Source of the DNA: a virus | DNA length: 55,444 nt | IMG/VR virus record: IMGVR_UViG_3300021247_000931 | Coordinates: 1 to 55,444 of that record | Reading direction: 5' to 3' (one strand) | Shown: piece after piece, positions 1 through 6,468 of the stretch | How the letters are laid out: every line of letters begins with the position of its first letter | Position numbering within the stretch: the stretch's first letter is position 1 | Position numbers and translations under genes: made by a program | The notes under the pieces: generated by a model | What the model saw: the letters and a program-made list of their open reading frames with translations, nothing else | The model's database searches: none | Told to the model about the DNA's origin: nothing

Positions 1-1149
1 ATGGCTTCCCTGTTTAAGCGGCCCCGCAGCCCATACTGGTGGATTAAGTGGTTTGACGAGTCCGGAAAGCTGACGAGAGAAAGCACCGGCAAGCGCCTGG
101 ACTCTGTTCAAGAAACGAGGGAGGCCAGAAGAATCCGGGCATCTAAGGAGATGATCGAACAGACTGCCACCCCCAAAGTTCGAGGCGAGCAGCTCATGAG
201 TGCCTGGGTTCAGCCGTGGCTGGTGGCTACCCACAAAAAAGACACCACCCTCGAGGTTTATCTGGGTGCGTGGGAGAACCTGATGCGTTTTTTTGACCAG
301 AGGGGTATCCGCGTGGCCTCCCAGATCACCCGAGAACATTGCTTTCAGTACCTTGAGTGGCGACAGGGCATGGAGAACAAGAATGAGCGGAGAAGAAGGA
401 AGAAATGCGTCTGCCGAAACACCGCGATCCATGACCTCAGAACCTTGCGCAAGGTTCTCTACGAGGCCGTGAACCGAGACATGATCGCCAAGAACCCCGC
501 GGCCAAGCTCCGGCTCAAAATGGACGCCAGGGCTCAGAAGCCGTGCATTACCGACGAGCAGCGCGCCATTGTGGAGGCGGCTGACCTTTCCGACTGGATG
601 AAGATTTCCTGGACGATTGCGATCAATCAAGGATGCCGACTCAGCGAAACAAGCCTCCCCTTGGACAGAGTGGACTTTGACAACGACCTGATCACGTTTG
701 AGATCAAGGATGGGAGCCTTCACACCACGAAGCTGACGCCCGCCGTAAAAGCCCTTCTGCTTCCCCTGCGGGATCAGGGCTGCAAGGTAACGTGGCAGTT
801 TCACCGGCTGGCTAGTCGGGACTGGTCGAGGAAGCTTAAAAACCTCGGAATGCCCTTCTCGTTTCACTCCACGAGAGTCACGGTCATCACCAAGCTCGCG
901 CGAGCCGGAGTCAACGAGCAGATGGCTCGACGCTTTATAGGGCATGCCAGTAGCGAGATTCATGCGGTCTATACTAGGCTTCAAGCCGATGACCTTTCGG
1001 CCTGCGTGAAAGCGATTTCTGGTGAGTCTTCTGACCCAACGAAGGTCGCTGTGACTTCGGGACAGCCATCGAAGGGTAAGCCTGAGCCAGTCGGAACCCC
1101 CCGTCGGGCTGCAAAGATTGGTCGGCCAGCCAAGCCAAGGCGTGGCTGA
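1..1149 (+). CDS. int: Phage integrase, tyrosine recombinase
   Basis: Site-specific recombinase that integrates and excises the phage chromosome by strand exchange at att sites. The 382-residue product has a short N-terminal segment (SPYWWIKWFDESGK), a helical core-binding region (about 60-160) and a catalytic half with the family residues R213, H289 and R292 (in HSTR), H315 (in GHAS) and the nucleophile Y324 (VYTRL). The last 50 or so residues are a basic low-complexity tail. The ATG is the first base of the window, so its promoter and any attP on that side are cut off. The 3' end overlaps the convergent small gene by 176 bp. The full set of catalytic residues makes the family call secure. 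Confidence 0.96.
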   Translation: MASLFKRPRSPYWWIKWFDESGKLTRESTGKRLDSVQETREARRIRASKEMIEQTATPKVRGEQLMSAWVQPWLVATHKKDTTLEVYLGAWENLMRFFDQRGIRVASQITREHCFQYLEWRQGMENKNERRRRKKCVCRNTAIHDLRTLRKVLYEAVNRDMIAKNPAAKLRLKMDARAQKPCITDEQRAIVEAADLSDWMKISWTIAINQGCRLSETSLPLDRVDFDNDLITFEIKDGSLHTTKLTPAVKALLLPLRDQGCKVTWQFHRLASRDWSRKLKNLGMPFSFHSTRVTVITKLARAGVNEQMARRFIGHASSEIHAVYTRLQADDLSACVKAISGESSDPTKVAVTSGQPSKGKPEPVGTPRRAAKIGRPAKPRRG

Positions 1150-1261
1150 GAGTCGTCTTGGTGCCGTACTTCATGCGGTATCCGCGGCGAACCATGCCTG
1201 AGACGTAAGTGGCCGTTCGGCCCATTTCTTCGGCGAGCTGTTTTTTGTTGAGGAGGTTCAT
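974..1261 (-). CDS. Excisionase-like small helix-turn-helix protein
   Basis: A 95-residue basic protein. Its N terminus, LNKKQLAEEMGRTATYVSGM, reads as a helix-turn-helix followed by a wing (RRGYRMKYGTKTT) and a hydrophobic helix (HALAWLAD). This is the usual shape of phage excisionases and small MerR-like binders. I chose the ATG at 1261, 4 bases after the stop of the BRO gene, over an upstream TTG. The C-terminal half is low complexity and is encoded opposite the integrase tail, so it may be poorly constrained. Position next to int and opposite to it suggests control of excision (inference). It could instead be a lysogeny regulator. Confidence 0.7.
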   Translation of the reverse strand: MNLLNKKQLAEEMGRTATYVSGMVRRGYRMKYGTKTTLSHALAWLADQSLQPDGGFRLAQAYPSMAVPKSQRPSLGQKTHQKSLSRRPKGHRLEA

Positions 1262-1265
1262 GAGA

Positions 1266-2084
1266 TCAGTCAACAGGGATCAGGGAATAAGCACGGGAAC
1301 GGCCATGGCCAGATACCTTGAATCTGAAGGTGCCTCGATCGAGTGAGAACTGCTCGCCGTGATGGCGGGAAAGCAGAAGACCCAACGATGATTTGGCGGC
1401 CGGGGTAAGCTCTCCGTTTTGAGTCTTAATAATATCCTGAAAAATTCCGATGTTTAGTGAAAGGTTAGATATTTCCAAAAATGACATCTTTGGTGACATT
1501 TTTCCGCAGGCCGTGGAGTTAAAGAGAAGCGTCAGCTCCGAAGATTCCGCCTCGAATGTGGTATTCCGAGCGATTGGGGCCGGAAGCGATTTCCTCTTAC
1601 GCAGATTGAGATGGAGGAGGCGAAGGGCCGCCGAGCAGGACTCATTCGGATCGACCTGCTGATCGCGGAGGCAGAAGAAAATATCGAAGAAATCCTGACA
1701 GGCAGGAAACCGATCGAAATCAAGAGACACCCCCCGTGGCGCGGGCGTTCCTGTTGAGAAATGTCCGGTTTTACGAAGGGTTGGCAGCACCTCGGAGGTC
1801 ACCCACTTGCGGAAAGCCTGAGCCTGCGGCTTCCGGCTCTTGAAGATCAGGGCGTAAAGGCCCGACTCGTTGATGCAGTTGGTTAATTGTTCACGGCCGA
1901 TGGCGTCGGTAATGCCGACACCATCTTTTTCGTCCGTATGGAGAGCCGCAACAGAATCCCGAGGATTGGCGATCTCCAGCACTCGGCAAACATCGGCGGC
2001 GACGAACCACGGGTTGCCATCGCGCTCGAGGGCGCGAACGGCATGGGAATTGAAATCAAAGGTCTGGATGGCTGGGGTGGACAT
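1266..2084 (-). CDS. BRO-N domain antirepressor-like protein
   Basis: 272 residues. The N-terminal ~105 residues match the BRO-N/antirepressor fold: FNSHAVRALERDGNPWFVAADVC in two pieces, VLEIANPRDSVAALHTDEKD, GLYALIFKSRKPQAQAFRKW and VTSEVLPTLRKTG. Proteins of this type bind DNA or repressors and influence the lysis-lysogeny choice. The C-terminal ~50 residues (LTPAAKSSLGLLLSRHHGEQ, then a G-x-GRSRAYSLIP ending) resemble the C terminus of the P-loop ATPase at 52013-53245, so the protein appears to be a BRO-N head joined to a module used elsewhere in this phage. The next gene, the excisionase-like one, starts 4 bp downstream, so the two are probably co-transcribed. Confidence 0.85.
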   Translation of the reverse strand: MSTPAIQTFDFNSHAVRALERDGNPWFVAADVCRVLEIANPRDSVAALHTDEKDGVGITDAIGREQLTNCINESGLYALIFKSRKPQAQAFRKWVTSEVLPTLRKTGHFSTGTPAPRGVSLDFDRFPACQDFFDIFFCLRDQQVDPNESCSAALRLLHLNLRKRKSLPAPIARNTTFEAESSELTLLFNSTACGKMSPKMSFLEISNLSLNIGIFQDIIKTQNGELTPAAKSSLGLLLSRHHGEQFSLDRGTFRFKVSGHGRSRAYSLIPVD

Positions 2085-2110
2085 GGTGTGGATCGGAGAA
2101 TGATAAAAGA

Positions 2111-2305
2111 TTAAGAAAGAGAGGATTCCCTTGCTAACTGAAGCGTCCGTGCCGCCAACTCTCGCTCGAGGAGACGGGTGACGAGTTCTGTCATTCCTCC
2201 TCGCAGATCTAGTGAAAATGCGTATTTCGCCGCCGCACTTTTGAGTGAGGCATCGAGGGTAAGATGGGTTCTCGTTGGCTTTCTATAAGTCTTGGGTCTT
2301 GCCAT
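2111..2305 (-). CDS. Ribbon-helix-helix regulator (minus-strand member of divergent pair)
   Basis: A 64-residue basic protein starting MARPKTYRKPTRTHLTL. The TRTHLTLDASLKSAAAKYA strand-helix and the following MTELVTRLLEREL helix have the spacing of a ribbon-helix-helix (Arc/CopG-like) repressor, in which the beta strand contacts DNA as a dimer. I prefer the ATG at 2305 to upstream in-frame Met codons because the preceding residues (ICALSARLMRFV) do not look like protein and their codons lie in the operator. It is transcribed away from a second RHH gene, with the shared control region between them. Confidence 0.75.
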   Translation of the reverse strand: MARPKTYRKPTRTHLTLDASLKSAAAKYAFSLDLRGGMTELVTRLLERELAARTLQLARESSLS

Positions 2306-2371
2306 AACGAAGCGCATTAGACGCGCAGATAACGCGCATATCAATCAAAATTTGCGCGGTGCGCGTTTTGT
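2306..2371. promoter_or_regulatory. Divergent operator with phased GCGCA boxes
   Basis: The 66 bases between the two RHH genes hold GCGCA at 2312-2316, 2323-2327 and 2334-2338, each exactly 11 bp apart, so all lie on one face of the helix. The inverse TGCGC occurs at 2353-2357 and 2360-2364. An imperfect palindrome covers 2346-2370: CAAAA, then GCGC, GGT, GCGC, then TTTTG. RHH repressors usually bind tandem short boxes about one helical turn apart, so autoregulation of both genes from here is likely (inference). No clear -35/-10 pair could be fixed. Confidence 0.6.
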
Positions 2372-2617
2372 GTGCATATTACCATTGTGAAAGTGAAAAA
2401 AGTTGCCACCAACATCAACCTTGGTCCGGTGCTAAAAGAAAAAGCCAAGGCCTATGCAAGAGGGTTGGAAATGGATCTTTCCGAACTCATAGGGCATTTA
2501 CTACGCGAGGAGATTGCCAATCCGACTCTCGGAAAACCAAAGATCTATTCCCTACCAGAAATCACGGCGCTTCGGGCGGCAGGGGAGACTCAAAAAGGGA
2601 ATGGCGGAAAATCTTGA
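2372..2617 (+). CDS. Ribbon-helix-helix regulator (plus-strand member of divergent pair)
   Basis: 81 residues if translation starts at GTG 2372. GTG codons at 2387 and 2393 are equally possible. KKVATNINLGPVLKEKAKAY gives a beta strand followed by helix A. GLEMDLSELIGHLLREEI gives the turn and helix B of a ribbon-helix-helix fold. The C-terminal third is polar and probably disordered. The start lies at the edge of the phased-box operator, so binding there would block its own transcription and that of the divergent gene. It is not closely similar to the other RHH protein, so the pair may compete as a small switch (inference). Confidence 0.65.
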   Translation: MHITIVKVKKVATNINLGPVLKEKAKAYARGLEMDLSELIGHLLREEIANPTLGKPKIYSLPEITALRAAGETQKGNGGKS

Positions 2618-2658
2618 GATTCCCCGGCGGCATACCATTGTAGCACGATAGAATCCCC

Positions 2659-3282
2659 ATGGAAATCAATACCGCATCTTCCGCTACGGGCGATTCGCCT
2701 GAGGAAATGTTTTTCGTTGCCAGGGAGGGCGAGAAAATCGGCGCGTGGCCTTACGATGTTGTGATTGCCTTGTTCAGATCAGGTCACCTTTTGCCAACGG
2801 ACTACTATTGGAATGGGAGGATGAACGACTGGAAGGAAATCGAGAGCCTGCTTCCACCAAGCCGCGACCGCAACAAACCCCTTCACCTTTCTGGAAGAGA
2901 AAACGACGATGATGTATGGGTGTATTATTGCCGAAAGGGCGACAGGGTAGTTGGCCCACGAACACAGACGGAGATCTTGGCGATGATATGGACTGGTGAC
3001 ATCGCAGATGAGGACGCGCTTTTCTTTGAGCCGAAAGATCGATGGATGTCTGCGGGTGACTTTATCAGGGCGGTTGAGTCAGAAAACCCAGGCTTCCAGG
3101 CAACCATTCAAAAGGTGCGCTCGGCAATCATGCCCCCTTCGCAGCAAGAAGAGCTGGGAGACATCATCCAAAACTCCCTGGAGGCCTTCTCGTCCAGCCC
3201 CCTAAAGGGCGGAATTTACGTCGGGACGAAAGTTATTCCCAAGCTGCTAGACTGGATAGCACCCTCGGGACAGCAAAAATAA
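2659..3282 (+). CDS. Tandem GYF_2-domain protein, role unknown
   Basis: 207 residues with two copies of the GYF_2 (DUF4339-type) fold. The first is near 18-64 (FFVAREGEKIGAWPYDVVIA, then LLPTDYYWNGRMNDWKEI). The second is near 87-135 (VWVYYCRKGDRVVGPRTQTE, then DRWMSAGDFI). In bacteria such domains usually sit at the N terminus of membrane or secreted proteins and are thought to bind peptides. Here there is no signal peptide or membrane helix. It lies between the regulators and the lysis block on the opposite strand from lysis, a typical place for a gene expressed from the prophage (inference). Confidence 0.7.
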   Translation: MEINTASSATGDSPEEMFFVAREGEKIGAWPYDVVIALFRSGHLLPTDYYWNGRMNDWKEIESLLPPSRDRNKPLHLSGRENDDDVWVYYCRKGDRVVGPRTQTEILAMIWTGDIADEDALFFEPKDRWMSAGDFIRAVESENPGFQATIQKVRSAIMPPSQQEELGDIIQNSLEAFSSSPLKGGIYVGTKVIPKLLDWIAPSGQQK

Positions 3283-3286
3283 CGGC

Positions 3287-3850
3287 CTAGTCCTTGAGCC
3301 AGTTGCGCGAGGAATAGACCTGCCGGATGAGGCGGCGCTTGCTCCAGATCCCTCCCCCGTCGCGGTCTGCCGAGGATCCCGCAACCGCCTCCGGACTCGT
3401 ATTGGCCTCGACGGTAATGATCGACTGACGGCCCCACTGACGGACAAGGCCGACATGGGCAACGCGCCCCTTGGATGGAAAGTAAATCCCGAATGGATCA
3501 CCAGGGCGCGGATCCATCCCTCCCCTATCCCTGCTCCAAGTAGGTCGAGCAACCCAATCCGGTGACCACGCAGATTGCGGAACCAGATCCCCCAGCCCGG
3601 CATGGAGATAGCACCAGTAGCAAAACGCAGCGCAATATGGGTCGCCCTTCTTGTTGCCGGTTGAAGCAAGGATCGCCTCTATGAGCGGCCCGTCGTTTTT
3701 CCCGCTGGCTTCCCTTGTTCCGATGAGTTCGATAGCGGCAGAGAGAATTCTTTTGCGCGCATTGCCGCTCGCCTCCGCAACTCCTTGGCAAGCCCCAGTG
3801 TGGGGAAGAGCCGCAGCAAGAAGGATGAAAGCAAAAAACGCACGGCTCAC
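3287..3850 (-). CDS. CHAP-domain endolysin with signal peptide
   Basis: Peptidoglycan-cleaving amidase/endopeptidase of the CHAP family, which uses a Cys-His pair. After a hydrophobic N terminus (RAFFAFILLAAALPHTGAC) come RILSAAIELIGTREASGKND, the catalytic-cysteine region GDPYCAAFCYWCY, the strand-loop DPRPGDPFGIYFPSKG and the histidine segment RVAHVGLV, then VEANTS. The start is a GTG (3848-3850) sharing bases with the upstream TGA (GTGA). The longer reading from 3922 would lie inside the neighbouring membrane gene and adds no protein-like sequence. The signal peptide suggests Sec export, as in signal-arrest-release endolysins, so the holin may only time release. Confidence 0.85.
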   Translation of the reverse strand: MSRAFFAFILLAAALPHTGACQGVAEASGNARKRILSAAIELIGTREASGKNDGPLIEAILASTGNKKGDPYCAAFCYWCYLHAGLGDLVPQSAWSPDWVARPTWSRDRGGMDPRPGDPFGIYFPSKGRVAHVGLVRQWGRQSIITVEANTSPEAVAGSSADRDGGGIWSKRRLIRQVYSSRNWLKD

Positions 3851-4212
3851 AAGGGAACGAGTTTGAGAGCGAGGAGGAAGAGCGCCAGCATCAGGGCGTA
3901 AGTGATCTGCGTGGCATACCACTTCTCGCGATCGGTAAGAGCCTCAAACCATTCCGAGAGGCGGCGATCTGCGGCCTTGTCGATCGAAGTGAAGGCAATT
4001 TGCCAAGAGAGCCATCCAACGAAGACCGCCCAGAACGTCAGGACTGTAGAAAGGCCAAGCCATTGTAAATAGCCCGCATCAAAGCATCCCGCCGTTGGAT
4101 CATAAGCACGAATGAATGAAGGAAGCGCCAGATAGACCCCAAGAGCCAGAAGACCAGCAAAAAGGCCCTGCCATGAGGAAAGCCAGCGGCGGATGGAGCG
4201 CAGGAAGCTCAT
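3847..4212 (-). CDS. Three-pass membrane protein, holin candidate
   Basis: 121 residues starting at an ATG (4210-4212) that overlaps the previous stop as ATGA. It has three hydrophobic segments: GLFAGLLALGVYLALPSFI, LGLSTVLTFWAVFVGWLSW, and a C-terminal YALMLALFLLALKLVPL. Size, number of membrane spans and its position directly before the endolysin fit a class I-like holin, which would open the inner membrane at the end of infection. No sequence family is recognised, so the role rests on context. Confidence 0.6.
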   Translation of the reverse strand: MSFLRSIRRWLSSWQGLFAGLLALGVYLALPSFIRAYDPTAGCFDAGYLQWLGLSTVLTFWAVFVGWLSWQIAFTSIDKAADRRLSEWFEALTDREKWYATQITYALMLALFLLALKLVPL

Positions 4213-4730
4213 GGGAGGAAAGTGGCAATGGCGCGGACAAGGAGGCGTCCGGAACCGTAGCCGGATCCAAAGCCGACGACGAAAGCCGCGCCCTTGAGCC
4301 AGAGGCGATATTGCGAGGCGACGGGGATGGCATCGGCTAGACCCATGAACCAAAGCGCAATGGCAAGAGCGCAAATGTAGGGAATGATGTCGCGCTCTTT
4401 GGCGACTTGGTGAAGCTCTTTGCGCTGTTCGGAGATCGTCACATCCCGATCGGCAACGGCTTTCACAAGTTGACCAATCTCGGCATCCTTGGATTCCAAC
4501 GCACGGGAGGATTCCTCTGCCTTCGCATCGGCTATAGCGATGGCCGCCTTGGCCGCTGGTACGTCGCCCGCATCAAGGCGGTCACGGGCTGTCTTGATGG
4601 CATCCCGCGCACGGGCGAGCGGAACGGAGACGGAAGAGAGAGCCGGAGCGGTGACGGTGTGCTGATGGGGAATAAAGAGGCCGCATCCCGTGAGGAAAAG
4701 GGAAAGCAGGATGGGAAGGGCAAGTTTCAT
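4209..4730 (-). CDS. Lipoprotein with C-terminal membrane segments, u-spanin-like
   Basis: 173 residues. The N terminus MKLALPILLSLFLTGCGLF is a clear lipobox (LTGC). It is followed by an Ala-rich helical stretch with coiled-coil character (ARARDAIKTARDRLDAGDV, AKAEESSRALESKDAEIGQL). Near 116-137 and 148-163 are two hydrophobic segments (ICALAIALWFMGLADAIPVA and KGAAFVVGFGSGYGSG). A lipid anchor at one end and membrane helix at the other is the layout of unimolecular spanins, which fuse inner and outer membranes at lysis. Known u-spanins have one C-terminal helix, so the second is unusual. It overlaps both neighbours by 4 bp. Confidence 0.6.
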   Translation of the reverse strand: MKLALPILLSLFLTGCGLFIPHQHTVTAPALSSVSVPLARARDAIKTARDRLDAGDVPAAKAAIAIADAKAEESSRALESKDAEIGQLVKAVADRDVTISEQRKELHQVAKERDIIPYICALAIALWFMGLADAIPVASQYRLWLKGAAFVVGFGSGYGSGRLLVRAIATFLP

Positions 4731-5005
4731 TTTATGGTCGTATGGGCACCAATCGCTTCCTCGATACGCTTCGTTCGTTCATCGATGCGAGCAAGGATCA
4801 CGGCTTTATCCTGAGCGGCAATTTCAATCGCCGCGATGCGGGCGTTCTGTGTCGAGTCCGCCTCTTTGAGGGTTCGGACTTGCTCAGGGAGGATGATCCA
4901 GCCACTTAGGGCAGAGAATGCCGCGATCAGCACGGCCACCGCGGCGATTGCCTCGGCGATCGTGAGCTTGATTCCTGGCTGATTTCGTACTTCGTCGAGG
5001 CTCAT
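4727..5005 (-). CDS. Small one-pass coiled-coil membrane protein of the lysis block
   Basis: 92 residues: a short polar N terminus, one membrane segment (AEAIAAVAVLIAAFSALSGW) and a C-terminal helical region (EADSTQNARIAAIEIAAQDK, RIDERTKRIEEAIG) with coiled-coil pattern. N-in membrane anchor plus periplasmic coiled coil is the shape of inner-membrane spanin subunits and of some accessory holins. It starts the lysis block and overlaps the lipoprotein gene by ATGA. With the lipoprotein it could form a two-component spanin, which would be an alternative to the u-spanin reading. Confidence 0.5.
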   Translation of the reverse strand: MSLDEVRNQPGIKLTIAEAIAAVAVLIAAFSALSGWIILPEQVRTLKEADSTQNARIAAIEIAAQDKAVILARIDERTKRIEEAIGAHTTIK

Positions 5006-5009
5006 GGAA

Positions 5010-6467
5010 TTAAATAATTGTGCCCCCGTTGTTGATGATCTGATTGGAAATTAGAAATCCGTTGCGATTGAGCGTTGCGCCAGCGTTGACCGTCACCGCC
5101 CCGCTTCCAAGAGCGCTTATGTGACCCACTACAAGAGTCCCGGCGGATACTGTGACAGGACCCGTGGTTCTATTGTTCCCAGAAAGAACAAGTGTTCCCG
5201 CTCCAGACTTAATCAGCCCAGCAGAAGTGGCTGCAATAGATCCACCAAGGGTCAATGTTTTTGCAGAAACAATGATTTGCCTAGTGGCACTCAGAGTTAT
5301 TCCTCCTACTGCTTGCAGGTCATTGGTCCCCACAAATGTCATGTTTCCATTTAGGACAATCGGGTTTTGCATGACCGGAATGGCAAGTGTGACGTAGGGA
5401 ATGCAGTCCAAAGAACCACCAGTTATGGTCAGCGGTCCGGTTCCAAGAGATTGATCGCGGCTTATGACAAGGCGCCCCTGGGCCAGTGTTGTTCCACCAC
5501 TGTAGGTGTTGTTTGGGACGAGTCGCTGCGTTCCTGATCCAGTTTTGACTACTGCGATTTTACCTCCAGATGAACCGTCCTCAATCGTGGTCCTTGTGAG
5601 GGTATCGGCACTAACTCCACTTGGGGTGTTAATGGTAAGCACAGAAGTGGTTGCAGCGAGCATGTTGCTAATGACCGTAGTGGCGTTGTCGGAACCCCTA
5701 ATGGAGGCTACCGTTTGGTTGTATCCATTGAGGTCGAAATTAAACGCCGATCCAGCAGTAGGCTGCGCCAATCCAGCCGATGGAGTCAGCGCATTTTCAA
5801 TTCCTATCCTAACGCCCCCCTGCGTACTCCCTCCGTAGTATTTTAAGTCTTGAGACCATGAGTTTTGACGCGTCAGGATGATGTACGATCCAATTCCTCC
5901 CGAGCGCATCAGAACAGGCGCCGAAACGCTGGTTATGACGCCAGATATTTCAAGCGATGCCCCATCTTGCGTTCCAATTCTTACATCAGCAGTGCCGACT
6001 GTAGTGATGTTTCCTGAATATGTGCTTTTGCCAGAACCAACAGCCTGCAAAAACCCCCTAGATGCACTAATGAATTGAGCATTTGCTGAAGATCCGGCTC
6101 CTGATCCAGTCAGGGGTTGAGAAATAACCACCCCAGGCGCTAATCCAAGCGATGTTCCGGAGGCCACTTGTATGGGAGAACTTGCTTCACCCAACGATCC
6201 GCTTGTAGCCGCAATAACCCCCCCCGAGGATCCTTGAATTACCACTCCACGGCCTGGTGCATTGCGTGGGTTAGAAAGTGTCATAACTCCAGTTCCGTAC
6301 TTCCTAATTATCCGACCAGCACCTGCAATAAGGGCGCTAACAGATATTGGAGTAAAAATGCAAAAATGAGATACTCTTAGTGTGGTATCATTGCTATCTT
6401 GGGCATCAAAATAGCATGCTGCGGCCCTTGATCCCACATATAATCCCTTTATCTGCGACAGATCCAT
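5010..6467 (-). CDS. Fibre protein with autotransporter-associated beta-strand repeats
   Basis: 485 residues, rich in Gly, Ser, Thr and Asn. It carries several copies of the autotransporter-associated beta-strand repeat (PATR): for example GSGTQRLVPNNTYSGGTTLA followed by QGRLVISRDQSLGTGPLTIT, and GAGTLVLSGNNRTTGPVTVS followed by AGTLVVGHISALGSGAVTVN. These build a right-handed beta helix and are typical of surface adhesins, notably in Verrucomicrobiota. There is no autotransporter barrel or signal peptide, and the gene is the last of the tail block, so a receptor-binding fibre or spike is likely (inference). It lies 1 bp after the previous stop. Confidence 0.75.
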   Translation of the reverse strand: MDLSQIKGLYVGSRAAACYFDAQDSNDTTLRVSHFCIFTPISVSALIAGAGRIIRKYGTGVMTLSNPRNAPGRGVVIQGSSGGVIAATSGSLGEASSPIQVASGTSLGLAPGVVISQPLTGSGAGSSANAQFISASRGFLQAVGSGKSTYSGNITTVGTADVRIGTQDGASLEISGVITSVSAPVLMRSGGIGSYIILTRQNSWSQDLKYYGGSTQGGVRIGIENALTPSAGLAQPTAGSAFNFDLNGYNQTVASIRGSDNATTVISNMLAATTSVLTINTPSGVSADTLTRTTIEDGSSGGKIAVVKTGSGTQRLVPNNTYSGGTTLAQGRLVISRDQSLGTGPLTITGGSLDCIPYVTLAIPVMQNPIVLNGNMTFVGTNDLQAVGGITLSATRQIIVSAKTLTLGGSIAATSAGLIKSGAGTLVLSGNNRTTGPVTVSAGTLVVGHISALGSGAVTVNAGATLNRNGFLISNQIINNGGTII

Positions 6468-6468
6468 A

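Noticed and set aside
1450-1723. Small frames on both strands inside the BRO gene
   Set aside because: They lie in the BRO coding region and show no domain or start context, so they are shadows.
3851-3922. N-terminal extension of the endolysin (start at 3922)
   Set aside because: The added 24 residues lie within the upstream membrane gene and precede a clear signal peptide. The GTG at 3850 overlapping the stop is the better start.
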